NCBI RefSeq assembly: GCF_011578285.1
Contig: NZ_CP049916.1
Span: 930,001 to 994,000, forward strand
Direction of reading: 5' to 3'
Origin: Acinetobacter lanii
Lineage (GTDB): Bacteria; Pseudomonadota; Gammaproteobacteria; Pseudomonadales; Moraxellaceae
Length of the DNA: 64,000 nucleotides
Both the position numbers and the translations under genes were made by a program. Below are positions 25,447 to 33,175 of the stretch, piece by piece. The notes beneath the pieces were generated by a model. The model saw nothing but the letters and a program-made list of their open reading frames with translations, was not told the DNA's origin and ran no database searches. Each line of letters starts with the position of its first letter. Positions within the stretch are counted from its first letter, which is position 1.

Positions 25447-25476
25447 AAAAAGCATTCTAGTCAGATGCTTTTTTTT
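25447..25476 (+). terminator. Terminator after ubiA
   Basis: AAAAGCAT / ATGCTTTT stem with a 9-base loop and a run of eight Ts. Confidence 0.8.
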
Positions 25477-25538
25477 ATGTTTAATTATGAGTAGCTCATG
25501 ATGAGTTGATTTAAAACAACAATAAGGAAGATGAATAA

Positions 25539-26786
25539 ATGGATAAGTTATTTAAAAAGACTTTAATTGCTCTTACGTGTTCGACCGCATTATTCCTTTC
25601 TGCATGTAACGATGATGATAATGATCGTGATGAATATGCGTCTACGCGTATTTATCAATCTGAAACTACCTACACGAAAGATAGTCTAGCGGAAGCGGCA
25701 AATATTAAAGTAATGACCTATGTAATGCCAAATGTAATGGGGAAATCTGCTAAAGCTACAGCGATGGTTATGTTTCCGAAAACTGCCAAGCCAGCAAATG
25801 GGTGGCCTGTGGTGGTATGGTCACATGGTACGACAGGGGTGGGGGATGATTGTGCGCCAAGTAATAACCCATTGAATGAGCGTTTCGAAATTCTTGCGAA
25901 AAGCTTATTAGAGGCAGGTTATGTGATTGTTGCGCCAGACTATGAGGGATTAGGTACGCCAGGCATCCATCCCTATTTAAACTTAAACAGCGCAGCCAAT
26001 TCTGCAATTTACGCAATTAAAGCTGCGCATGAAAAATACGGCAGTAATTTGAGCAAATCATGGATGTCGATCGGTCAGTCGCAAGGTGGACATTCATCAC
26101 TGGGGATTGCTGAACTGTCCAATAGCAATCCTGATTTTAAAGGTGCGGTGGCAACGGCTCCTGCATCGAGTCTAGGTTACATTATTACGCAAGTTGCGCC
26201 TACAGCCATTGCACAACTTGAACAAGCTGAAAAAGCAGGGCTTTATCCAACAGGAACCTCGATCGCAGTTTATTCAGAATTGTTGGCTTACGCAGCTTAT
26301 ACTGCAGTAGGGATCCGTGCTTACAATCCCCAATTTAATTTGGGTGAAATTTTTGAAGATGATTCAAAATTCATTGCCGAAAAAGCAGAGGGAACCACAG
26401 GTGAAAACGGTTTATGTCTTAGTCCATTGATGGATGAGTTTTCATTGAAAATAGCAGAATTCTTGGTCAAAAATCCGGGCAAATCTGTCTTAGATTATCC
26501 AGGTTTAAAAAATGGCTTTGAAAATAATGCAGTGATTAAGAAGTTCTTAGCAGACAATCAGCCTGCAACCAAAAAGTTTGATAAACCGGTTTATGTGGTG
26601 CAAGGTAAATTGGATACAGCTGTGCCTTATCAAGTGACACAAGCGTTGGTTGAAAATCTAAATAATTTGGGTTCTACACCAAAAGTAGTTTTAGATATCG
26701 TAGATGATGCAACACATACCCAAGCCATTGTGAAAAAGAATGCTGAAGTTGTGCAGTTTATTAAACAGAATATGCCTGCTAATTAA
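25539..26786 (+). CDS. Secreted lipoprotein alpha/beta hydrolase (lipase/esterase)
   Basis: A 415-residue lipoprotein. The lipobox LFLSAC places the lipidated cysteine at residue 23, followed by a run of Asp/Asn, as in many surface lipoproteins. The alpha/beta hydrolase domain has VVVWSHGTTG (oxyanion region), the nucleophile elbow GQSQGGHSS, a late acid in VVQGKLDTAVP and the catalytic His in DDATHTQAI. The layout, with a long cap region between the nucleophile and acid and several acidic loops, resembles the secretory lipase (LIP) family. The substrate is likely a lipid or other ester, but is not shown. It is monocistronic between two terminators. Confidence 0.85.
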   Translation: MDKLFKKTLIALTCSTALFLSACNDDDNDRDEYASTRIYQSETTYTKDSLAEAANIKVMTYVMPNVMGKSAKATAMVMFPKTAKPANGWPVVVWSHGTTGVGDDCAPSNNPLNERFEILAKSLLEAGYVIVAPDYEGLGTPGIHPYLNLNSAANSAIYAIKAAHEKYGSNLSKSWMSIGQSQGGHSSLGIAELSNSNPDFKGAVATAPASSLGYIITQVAPTAIAQLEQAEKAGLYPTGTSIAVYSELLAYAAYTAVGIRAYNPQFNLGEIFEDDSKFIAEKAEGTTGENGLCLSPLMDEFSLKIAEFLVKNPGKSVLDYPGLKNGFENNAVIKKFLADNQPATKKFDKPVYVVQGKLDTAVPYQVTQALVENLNNLGSTPKVVLDIVDDATHTQAIVKKNAEVVQFIKQNMPAN

Positions 26787-26796
26787 GATTAACAGC

Positions 26797-26825
26797 GAAA
26801 AAAAGGAGCTTCGGCTCCTTTTTTA
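26797..26825. terminator. Bidirectional terminator
   Basis: GGAGC-TTCG-GCTCC hairpin with long A and T runs between the convergent esterase and DUF2726 genes. Confidence 0.93.
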
Positions 26826-26843
26826 ATATCTGAAAATTGAATC

Positions 26844-27317
26844 TTATAAGATGTCTTTTTGGAGCTGTCGAATACTTGGAATGCTGGTATAGCGTAATAC
26901 CGTATAACCGGCTTCAGCAAGCATCGCATCGCGCTTCGCATCTTCATCTTCTTTACCATGATGAGTTGGGTCATCCAATTCAATAATGCAGACCACATCC
27001 AAATGTTTATTTAAGATGACGAAGTCAGTGACCTTACGATTAAATTTATTCCGAGTCGGCATGTAGTCACTGGTAATGAGTGAACTGAACGCGACTTGAG
27101 CGAGAACATGATGATCTGGTAAAGCATTTTTAAGTCGTTGAAACATTTTGGTTTCAAAGCGGGTAATGACAGGCTTGGAATAATATTCCCGTTTATCTTG
27201 GGGTTTGGGAGATTTAGGGGTTTTGACTTTGACTTTTTCAAATACGATCAGGGTCAAGAGGGCAAGACTCGCTGCACATCCAATCAGAAAAAATGTCATT
27301 TGACTTGCATGAATCAC
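26844..27317 (-). CDS. DUF2726 domain protein with membrane anchor
   Basis: A 157-residue protein with an N-terminal membrane helix (FFLIGCAASLALLTLIVF), a short basic linker rich in Lys/Pro and a DUF2726 domain (about 60-157) with VLAQVAFSSLI, DFVILNKHLDVVCIIELDD and DAMLAEAGYTVLRY. DUF2726 is related to the restriction-endonuclease-like fold: the D-x-V-I ... E-L-D-D pattern and the AxLAEAGY helix match PD-(D/E)XK-type nucleases. Activity has not been shown and may be lost. The frame starts at a GTG; an ATG six codons downstream is an alternative, and neither has a strong ribosome site. The same-strand tRNA-Asn upstream has its own terminator, so this gene is separate. Confidence 0.8.
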   Translation of the reverse strand: MIHASQMTFFLIGCAASLALLTLIVFEKVKVKTPKSPKPQDKREYYSKPVITRFETKMFQRLKNALPDHHVLAQVAFSSLITSDYMPTRNKFNRKVTDFVILNKHLDVVCIIELDDPTHHGKEDEDAKRDAMLAEAGYTVLRYTSIPSIRQLQKDIL

Positions 27318-27357
27318 GGGAGCTGTCTTTTAAGCGTAGAGCTTTTCAGTAGATAAG

Positions 27358-27386
27358 AAAAAACCCACTCGAAAGAGTGGGTTTTT
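27358..27386 (-). terminator. Terminator after first tRNA-Asn
   Basis: CCCACTC/GAGTGGG stem, 4-base loop and T-run on the minus strand immediately downstream of the tRNA. Confidence 0.88.
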
Positions 27387-27393
27387 AGAATCT

Positions 27394-27469
27394 TGGCTCT
27401 CCAACCTGGGCTCGAACCAGGGACCTGCGGATTAACAGTCCGTCGCTCTACCGACTGAGCTATTGGAGA
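27394..27469 (-). tRNA. tRNA-Asn (anticodon GTT), copy 1
   Basis: A 76-nt tRNA with encoded CCA, acceptor stem TCTCCAA/TTGGAGA, D-loop AGTCGGTAGA, anticodon loop CTGTTAA and T-loop GGTTCGAGCC. It is identical to copy 3 and differs from copy 2 in the acceptor stem only. Confidence 0.97.
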
Positions 27470-27480
27470 ATCTGAGTGCG

Positions 27481-27508
27481 ATTATAAGGACATTTCAGCA
27501 GGGGTCAA
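27481..27508 (-). promoter_or_regulatory. Promoter of tRNA-Asn copy 1
   Basis: On the minus strand TTGACC, a 16-bp spacer and a consensus TATAAT, ending about 11 bases before the mature tRNA. Near-consensus, as expected for a stable RNA. Confidence 0.8.
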
Positions 27509-27571
27509 GTCATTCTGTTTAAAAATATAAGAAATATGAATTAAATGATTTAAATTTGATCTAAAAGCTGT

Positions 27572-27880
27572 TTATTTCAACATTTTTATTGCATTTACAT
27601 AGTCTTGCTTTGATTTTAGTGGATTGGCTTTACGGCAAGCATTGAGCAGTTGCATCAGTTCAGATTGTGGCATTTCAGTGGTTACCGAGTTTTGGATCTG
27701 TTGAATGAGTGCCTGTTGAGACTGAATTGGAAGCTGTTGGGTGCATTGATAGAGTCGCTCATACATGAGTGTTGGGGCAGCTTTATTGGCTTCAGATTGT
27801 TGAGAGCATTTAAAAATAAACAGGATGATGAGAATTAAGACGATCCAAAAAATCATCGATTTCAGCCAAGACATATTCAT
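27572..27880 (-). CDS. Small membrane-anchored unknown protein
   Basis: A 102-residue protein with one N-terminal membrane helix (SMIFWIVLILIILFIFKC) and a soluble, Gln-rich helical tail with two cysteines in YQCTQQ and LLNACRKANP, possibly a disulfide in the periplasm. The mature part resembles a short helical bundle. No family recognised. ATG with TAACAATG context and no clear ribosome site. It sits between two tRNA-Asn loci on the same strand and lacks an own terminator. Confidence 0.65.
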   Translation of the reverse strand: MNMSWLKSMIFWIVLILIILFIFKCSQQSEANKAAPTLMYERLYQCTQQLPIQSQQALIQQIQNSVTTEMPQSELMQLLNACRKANPLKSKQDYVNAIKMLK

Positions 27881-27983
27881 TGTTATTGGTCTTTCGCACA
27901 GTTATATATGCAAGATAATTTTATGTGAATCACAGTTCAATACGAATATTGATATGAAGGGCTGATTTAAAACAATAAGATAT

Positions 27984-28017
27984 AAAAAAAGCCCACTTCG
28001 CAATGAGTGGGCTTTTT
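27984..28017 (-). terminator. Terminator after tRNA-Asn copies 2 and 3
   Basis: GCCCACT / AGTGGGC stem with T-run on the minus strand just downstream of the second tRNA-Asn. Confidence 0.88.
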
Positions 28018-28023
28018 AGAATC

Positions 28024-28099
28024 TGGCTCTTCCACCTGGGCTCGAACCAGGGACCTGCGGATTAACAGTCCGTCGCTCTACCGACTGAGCTATGGAAGA
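28024..28099 (-). tRNA. tRNA-Asn (anticodon GTT), copy 2
   Basis: A 76-nt tRNA with acceptor stem TCTTCCA/TGGAAGA instead of TCTCCAA/TTGGAGA; the rest matches the other copies. It is five bases downstream of copy 3 on the same transcript. Confidence 0.97.
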
Positions 28100-28104
28100 A
28101 TAGA

Positions 28105-28180
28105 TGGCTCTCCAACCTGGGCTCGAACCAGGGACCTGCGGATTAACAGTCCGTCGCTCTACCGACTGAGCTATTGGAGA
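28105..28180 (-). tRNA. tRNA-Asn (anticodon GTT), copy 3
   Basis: Identical to copy 1 over 76 nt, with encoded CCA. First tRNA of a two-tRNA transcript. Confidence 0.97.
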
Positions 28181-28191
28181 ATCTGATGCGC

Positions 28192-28220
28192 ATTTTAGGG
28201 ATGAAAATGAAACTCGTCAA
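28192..28220 (-). promoter_or_regulatory. Promoter of the tRNA-Asn pair
   Basis: On the minus strand TTGACG, a 17-bp spacer and TAAAAT, followed by a G/C-containing discriminator a few bases before the first tRNA. Confidence 0.82.
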
Positions 28221-28280
28221 CCAAATAATTTAAACAAATGAATTGTTTGCTTTATAAATATTCAGTTTTGGCATAAAAAT

Positions 28281-28310
28281 AAAAAAATCGCCCATAAAGG
28301 ACGATTTTTT
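28281..28310 (-). terminator. Terminator after sodB
   Basis: An ATCGTCC-type stem (ATCG/CGAT plus CC/GG) with T-run on the minus strand, about 30 bases after the stop codon. Confidence 0.75.
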
Positions 28311-28338
28311 GTACGAAAATTAAGTGCTTAACGCAAAC

Positions 28339-28965
28339 TTATTTTTCAACGCCTGCTTCTTGACCTGCATATTTCGCGTTTGCGTAATCCCAGTTCACTA
28401 GGCTTTCTAGGAAAGTAGAGATGTATTTAGGACGCGCGTTACGGAAGTCGATGTAGTAAGCATGTTCCCAAACGTCGATGGTTAATACTGCAACTTGACC
28501 GTGAGCAAGTGGAGTATCCGCATTAGCAGTTTTAGTAATCGATAATTTACCGTTTACTTGATCCGCAACTAACCATGCCCAACCTGAACCGAACTGAGTC
28601 GTTGCAGCAGCAGCAAATTCTTCAGCGAATTTTTCGTAAGAACCGAAAGCTTCATCAATTTTAGCAGCCAATACGCCTGTTGGTTTACCACCGCCGTTTT
28701 TAGCCAAACAGTTCCAGTAGAATGTGTGGTTCCAAACTTGAGCAGCATTGTTGAAAATACCTGCTTTAGATGCATCGCCAGCAGTCGCTTGGATGATTTC
28801 TTCTAAAGTTTTACCTTCAAGATCAGTGCCTTTGATTAGGTTGTTAAGGTTAACAACATAAGTATTGTGATGTTTGTCGTGATGGTATTCTAAAGTTTCT
28901 TTGCTGATGTGTGGAGCAAGATCTTCGTAACCGTATGGTAGAGCCGGTAAAGTAATCGTTGTCAT
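28339..28965 (-). CDS. sodB: Iron superoxide dismutase SodB
   Basis: Converts superoxide to hydrogen peroxide and oxygen in the cytosol. The 208-residue protein starts MTTITLPALPYGYEDLAPHIS; the frame extends 12 codons upstream, but AAGGAATTG before this ATG and the family N-terminus fix the start. Metal ligands fit the fold: His in TLEYHHDKHHNTYV, His in NHTFYW, and Asp/His in DVWEHAYYIDFRNARP. AQVWNHTFYWN and the FGSGWAWLV segment are characteristic of the iron form over the manganese form, though the metal can only be proved biochemically. No iron-regulated promoter was recognised. A 12-bp perfect palindrome (29080-29091) lies upstream. Confidence 0.96.
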   Translation of the reverse strand: MTTITLPALPYGYEDLAPHISKETLEYHHDKHHNTYVVNLNNLIKGTDLEGKTLEEIIQATAGDASKAGIFNNAAQVWNHTFYWNCLAKNGGGKPTGVLAAKIDEAFGSYEKFAEEFAAAATTQFGSGWAWLVADQVNGKLSITKTANADTPLAHGQVAVLTIDVWEHAYYIDFRNARPKYISTFLESLVNWDYANAKYAGQEAGVEK

Positions 28966-29079
28966 GTTTTCAATTCCTTGCGTTTTGCTGGGTTTTGACA
29001 TTAAGTGGCTTTATTGTAATAGATTCTTTAGGCAAATTGCGCATTGCTTATAAATAAGAATACAGAATAAAGCCCGAAC

Positions 29080-29091
29080 TTATACGTATAA
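29080..29091. promoter_or_regulatory. 12-bp palindrome upstream of sodB
   Basis: TTATACGTATAA is a perfect palindrome about 115 bp before the sodB start codon. It could be an operator, but no known regulator site matches it. Confidence 0.3.
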
Positions 29092-29119
29092 AGAAAATGC
29101 CAACCGCAGTCTGACTGAA

Positions 29120-29878
29120 TTAAATCGGATTGTTCAATTCGAAATAACTATACTCAATATTAAACTGTTCTGAAATAGCTTTAGCCAAACGTTGAACGCC
29201 ATATTTTTCAGTGGCATGGTGACCACAAGCATAATAATGAACATTCAGTTCTTGTGCTTCATAGAAGGTACGTTCAGACACTTCACCTGAAATATAGGCA
29301 TCACAGTCTTGGTCGGCTGCTTTTTTAATATAATCTTGCGCACCGCCGGTACAAAAACCGACTTTTTGAATCGATGTTTTGTCTGCAGGTAAATGAATTG
29401 CATCAAATCCTAGTTTTTCTGAAGCAAATTGCTTAAACGCTTCAGGAGACATGGCTGATTTTAAGTAGCCAATATTACCAATCGGATTGCGTTCATTCGG
29501 ATCAAGTGCTTGAATATGTTCAAGCTCAAGTAAGTCTGCAATGGCTGCATTGTTACCAATTGTTGGGTGACTATCTAAAGGTAAGTGATAGCCGACCAAT
29601 GAAATATCATGTTGGATTAAGCTTTTAATGCGTTTACCTCGCATACCTGTGATCGGGTAGGGTTCGCCTTTCCAAAAATAGCCATGGTGCACCAGTAATA
29701 AATCTGCGCCATAAGCAATGGCGGCATCAATTGCCGTTTGAGAGGCAGTCACAGCACACAATATTTTTTTGACTTCTGACTTGCCTTCAATTTGAAGACC
29801 ATTCGGCGCATAGTCTTTAAATTCATGTGATTTAAGGGTTTGATCGCACCATTGGATAATTTCGTTTAAATTTGCCAT
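29120..29878 (-). CDS. NIF3/YbgI-family dinuclear metal-centre protein
   Basis: A 252-residue member of the NIF3 family (E. coli YbgI, 247 residues), toroidal hexamers with a two-metal site. Metal-binding motifs are LLVHHGYFWKGEP near residue 65, GYHLPLDSHPTIGNN near residue 105 and SGEVSERTFYEAQ plus ACGHHATE near the C-terminus. Some homologues act as GTP cyclohydrolase-like or peptidase-like enzymes, but the physiological role is unsettled. The chosen ATG starts MANLNEIIQWCDQTLK; the frame runs 16 codons further upstream but those residues are AT-rich and unlike the family. It is downstream of a divergently promoted DegS-type gene. Confidence 0.9.
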   Translation of the reverse strand: MANLNEIIQWCDQTLKSHEFKDYAPNGLQIEGKSEVKKILCAVTASQTAIDAAIAYGADLLLVHHGYFWKGEPYPITGMRGKRIKSLIQHDISLVGYHLPLDSHPTIGNNAAIADLLELEHIQALDPNERNPIGNIGYLKSAMSPEAFKQFASEKLGFDAIHLPADKTSIQKVGFCTGGAQDYIKKAADQDCDAYISGEVSERTFYEAQELNVHYYACGHHATEKYGVQRLAKAISEQFNIEYSYFELNNPI

Positions 29879-30044
29879 AACGCTTCTAGATAAGATGTCA
29901 TTTAAAATATCAAAACATATTTTCAATCTTAACTAAAGCTGAACAAAAGTCTTTTGTGAAATTTATGTATCTGTTGCGTTTTTGATTACAATAGAGAAAA
30001 TTCTTAGTCATCAATACATTAAATAATTCTTAGAGGAATAGAAA

Positions 30045-31217
30045 GTGCGCCGGTCCTTTACTTGGTTACCTTGGGTGTTACTCATTATTGTCATCATCAG
30101 TTTCGTCGCTTGGCAAAGGTTACATTTGCCGAAAGCCCCTGTATCTGCAGATGGTGTGAAACTCCCTGCGGAGAAAGTAGAGCCATTGGTGGATACCTCT
30201 CGTGCGGGCGGTGTCGTGTCCTATAGTGCTGCGGTGAAAGTGGCTGCACCTGCGGTAGTGAATATCTTTACTACGCAGAAAGTGAAGCGAAATCATCCAC
30301 TTTTGAATGATCCTGCGTTTAGAGAATTTTTTGAAAATAATATTCCTGAACAAACCCAGTCTGAGAACAGTTTGGGTTCAGGGGTGATTGTCCGTCCTGA
30401 TGGTTACATCTTGACCAACAACCATGTGATTGCCCAAGCAGATCAAATTGTGGTGGGGTTGTATGATGGACGCCGTGCTGAAGCGAAAGTGATTGGTACG
30501 GATCCTGATAGTGATTTGGCGGTGATTAAAATTGAACTTGATCAATTACCCGTCTTGCCATTTAAACTCAGTGGCAATGAAGTTGGTGATGTGGTGCTTG
30601 CGATTGGTAATCCATTCGGGGTAGGTCAAACCGTGACCCAAGGGATTATTTCGGCGACAGGGCGTTCTGATTTAGGCATCAATACCTATGAAGATTTTAT
30701 TCAAACTGATGCTGCGATTAATCCGGGTAACTCAGGCGGTGCATTGATTGATGTTGCCGGCAATCTGATTGGAGTGAATACCGCAATCTTCTCGCAATCC
30801 GGCGGATCTTTAGGCATCGGCTTTGCGATTCCTGCAAAAATCTGTCAGCAAATTATGAATGCGATTTTAAAAGATGGTCGTGTGATTCGGGGTTGGTTAG
30901 GCATTAGCTTGGTTCCACCAAATCAAGAAGATGTATTAAAGCCACGTGAAAAAGGGGTATTGGTTGCAGATGTGCTTAAATCAGGTCCAGCGGATTTAGC
31001 GGGTCTGAAAATCGGCGATAAGATTGTTAAAGTCAATGATGTCGAAATTGATTCAGCATCCCATTTAATTAATTATGTGGCACTGCAAGCACCGAAAAGT
31101 ACCGTGAAAATCTATGTGATTCGTGATAATGAAGCCGTGACTGTAGATGTTGTGGTTGGTGAGCGTAAGCTTCAACAAAACACGGATTCTCAATATATTC
31201 CATTGCCACAGCGTTAA
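30045..31217 (+). CDS. degS: DegS/AlgW-type serine protease with PDZ domain
   Basis: Membrane-anchored HtrA-family protease facing the periplasm. The 390-residue protein begins with GTG (GAGGAA about eight bases upstream) and has one N-terminal membrane helix (WLPWVLLIIVIISFVAW). The trypsin-like domain shows the catalytic triad: His in ILTNNHVIAQ, Asp in DPDSDLAVIK and Ser in NPGNSGGALID. A single PDZ domain follows from about residue 280 (RGWLGISLVPP, GPADLAGLKIGDKIVKVN). One PDZ domain and the membrane anchor fit DegS/AlgW rather than DegP. In E. coli DegS cleaves RseA in the sigma-E response; I recall that Acinetobacter lacks the canonical sigma-E system, so the target here is open. Confidence 0.92.
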   Translation: MRRSFTWLPWVLLIIVIISFVAWQRLHLPKAPVSADGVKLPAEKVEPLVDTSRAGGVVSYSAAVKVAAPAVVNIFTTQKVKRNHPLLNDPAFREFFENNIPEQTQSENSLGSGVIVRPDGYILTNNHVIAQADQIVVGLYDGRRAEAKVIGTDPDSDLAVIKIELDQLPVLPFKLSGNEVGDVVLAIGNPFGVGQTVTQGIISATGRSDLGINTYEDFIQTDAAINPGNSGGALIDVAGNLIGVNTAIFSQSGGSLGIGFAIPAKICQQIMNAILKDGRVIRGWLGISLVPPNQEDVLKPREKGVLVADVLKSGPADLAGLKIGDKIVKVNDVEIDSASHLINYVALQAPKSTVKIYVIRDNEAVTVDVVVGERKLQQNTDSQYIPLPQR

Positions 31218-31255
31218 TGCTTGAGTATTGGTTTTAACGTCATCAGTCAAGCATC

Positions 31256-31286
31256 GTAAAAAAGCCCTCAATTGAGGGCTTTTTTA
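31256..31286 (+). terminator. Terminator after degS-type gene
   Basis: GCCCTCA/TGAGGGC stem with two-base loop, flanked by A-run and T-run. Confidence 0.92.
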
Positions 31287-31480
31287 CGCATATATCAAAT
31301 CAAATATTGGACAAAATTTCGATATATTGAATGAAGTTTCATAACAGTAAAAGAATTCGAAATAATAGAGTTCTTTCAAAAATCAAAAAATGATCATAGA
31401 ACCACGATCTAAAGGATCAATGAAATTTCCTACTCTCTCTGTGAAAAAGTAGGGATGAGAGTATTTTAATCTGAAAACAA

Positions 31481-31524
31481 CCTCTCCTTTACGAAGCCTG
31501 CTTCTCATCTCCTAAAAGGAGAGG
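31481..31524. repeat. Inverted repeat in the 820-bp gap
   Basis: CCTCTCCTTT (31481-31490) and AAAGGAGAGG (31515-31524) are perfectly complementary across a 24-base loop. Similar CTCTCC-rich inverted repeats are frequent in intergenic DNA of gammaproteobacteria, so this may be a copy of a dispersed element. Confidence 0.6.
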
Positions 31525-31992
31525 GAATCTTCATTATTAAATTTTAATAGGATAAAAATTGATTTATGAAAGACGTTTAATATTTTAGAGGGTTCTATCT
31601 TGTTAATGACCTACCCATAAGGGTCAGATTCTCTAAACTTAGATTTATAAATAATGAATAGGCTAGGCGTGATATACAGACTAGGCTCGATAAGGACATT
31701 CCATCGAGCATTTCTCATAATCATTCCCCCGAATGACCAATAAAGTTAATGCAAGGTGATTGGGAGAGCTGAGCTAGCACAAGTATTGATGTTTGCAGAA
31801 GCTGAAATGATAGCAACAAGAATATAATGCGTGATTAAGCGCTTTGAATAAATTGAATACAGATTGGACTGAATATGTCGAGAATAAAGAGATAGCAGTT
31901 ATTACGTTGTTCATTACAAGAATGTGCATGTAAACGATGTAGTGAATTTTTTCTAAACGTCGGTTTGGATTTGTCTGAAATAATTAAGAAAT

Positions 31993-32023
31993 AAAAAAGC
32001 CAGTGAAGAATCACTGGCTTTTT
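31993..32023 (-). terminator. Terminator after Tim44-like gene
   Basis: GCCAGTGA / TCACTGGC stem, 4-base loop and T-run on the minus strand 20 bases after the stop codon. Confidence 0.92.
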
Positions 32024-32039
32024 CAAAACTAAATTGAGA

Positions 32040-33041
32040 TTAACTTTCTTGCTGGATACCCGCAACCAACCAATCTTGGCTAGAACCTGCAGGTTTTACA
32101 AAATGCCAAACTTCAGCAAAAGGTTGTGGCAAGCTGTTTAAGTCTTCGCTCACTGTACCTGTAAAGCGCACGCTCACGACATACTGACCGTTTTCAGTTG
32201 CAGTGTCCGTCACCATTGCATTCAAATTCGAGAATTCAGCAACGTCTTGATCTTGGTTCGCCATGATGTCGTTATACATTGAGCTATATAGGTCAGGCGT
32301 TAAATAGCGCTGAATTTCAGAAATATTGCTTGCCGTATTCATAGATTGAATATGATTGAAGCGTTGACGTGCAATACGTAAGAACGCAGCAGGTTCAGTA
32401 CCATCCGGTAATTGATTGCCACTTTGGAAAGAGGCACCACCAAACGGTGCTTGAGTTGGAGCCGCATTGCCACCCAAGTTCTGACCGAAAATGTTGCTGT
32501 TGTCACCTGAACGTGGCGCAGGCTGACCAAATGATGCAGATGCAGGACCTGCACTATTTGGCGCATACGGATTATTAGTGGCTAATTTTTTTTTTGCACC
32601 GAGTTTACGGAAGATGAAGAACGCACCTGCAGCAATGATCAGTAACCAAATCCAACTTGGGATGCCACCTTTCTCTTCTTGTTGAGCAGGTGCTGCTTGT
32701 TGAACTTGAGCTTCGCTCGCTGATGCTTGATTTGCAGCATTCGGTTTATCATCTGCTAGCGCATTGGCAGCCACTGCACCAATTGCAGCACCCGCAACAC
32801 CCGCTGCAACCATACCGCCCACACCCGGACCTGATTTTTGAGGTGCAGTTGGCGCAGGCTGTTGCACAGGACGAGGCTGTTGATAAGACTGGCTCGGTTG
32901 TGAATATGATTGGCTAGAGGTGTTTGAACGGCTCATACCATGGCTTTTACCACCACCGGCACGTTTCGCTTCTGCTAAAGGTGCAACCAATAAGCTTGCA
33001 GCCAAAAGGGTAGCCATCAAACCACGCTGTCGAACTTCCAT
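32040..33041 (-). CDS. Tim44-like domain protein with signal peptide and membrane helix
   Basis: A 333-residue envelope protein. Residues 1-25 are a signal peptide (ending PLAEAKRAGG), followed by a low-complexity Ser/Gln/Pro-rich stretch to about 70, a Gly/Ala-rich segment (GVGGMVAAGVAGAAIGAVAA) and a second hydrophobic helix (WIWLLIIAAGAFFIFRKL) near residue 135. The C-terminal 130 residues are a Tim44-like (SnoaL-type) domain: AAFLRIARQRFNHIQSMN, ISEIQRYLTPDLYSSMYND and PFAEVWHFVKP. Such bacterial proteins are membrane-associated; the mitochondrial relative anchors a chaperone at a translocase, but the bacterial role is unknown. Single gene, with TAGGAAG upstream of the ATG. Confidence 0.88.
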   Translation of the reverse strand: MEVRQRGLMATLLAASLLVAPLAEAKRAGGGKSHGMSRSNTSSQSYSQPSQSYQQPRPVQQPAPTAPQKSGPGVGGMVAAGVAGAAIGAVAANALADDKPNAANQASASEAQVQQAAPAQQEEKGGIPSWIWLLIIAAGAFFIFRKLGAKKKLATNNPYAPNSAGPASASFGQPAPRSGDNSNIFGQNLGGNAAPTQAPFGGASFQSGNQLPDGTEPAAFLRIARQRFNHIQSMNTASNISEIQRYLTPDLYSSMYNDIMANQDQDVAEFSNLNAMVTDTATENGQYVVSVRFTGTVSEDLNSLPQPFAEVWHFVKPAGSSQDWLVAGIQQES

Positions 33042-33175
33042 CGAATCTTCCTACTCTAAATAAGTCATTAAATGTAGCTTTATATATGCAGTCTTTTGCA
33101 AGGAAATTCAATCTTTAAACACAAATTTTAGCAAAAAACTTTGAAATAAAATCAGTTGATAATAACGTGAACATT

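Larger units (their letters stand above)
31218..32039. other. Long non-coding stretch between degS-type gene and Tim44-like gene
   Basis: An 820-bp gap between convergent genes, much longer than most here. It contains the degS terminator (31256-31286), an inverted repeat of CCTCTCCTTT (31481-31490) and AAAGGAGAGG (31515-31524), a CTACT/AGTAG pair around 31430-31455, and near 31750-31830 a short open frame of 24 codons. No intact gene is supported. It may be a decayed gene or mobile-element remnant, or hold a non-coding RNA. Confidence 0.5.

Noticed and set aside
26844..27317. A restriction-modification system around the DUF2726 gene
   Set aside because: No methyltransferase or specificity gene is nearby; the neighbours are tRNA-Asn and an esterase.
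28024..28180. Prophage attachment site at the tRNA-Asn genes
   Set aside because: No integrase or partial tRNA 3' duplicate lies nearby; the repeated tRNAs are complete genes with their own promoters.
31835..32065. 76-codon minus-strand frame beyond the Tim44-like gene
   Set aside because: It overlaps the terminator and the Tim44-like stop codon and has no similarity; the long gap seems non-coding.
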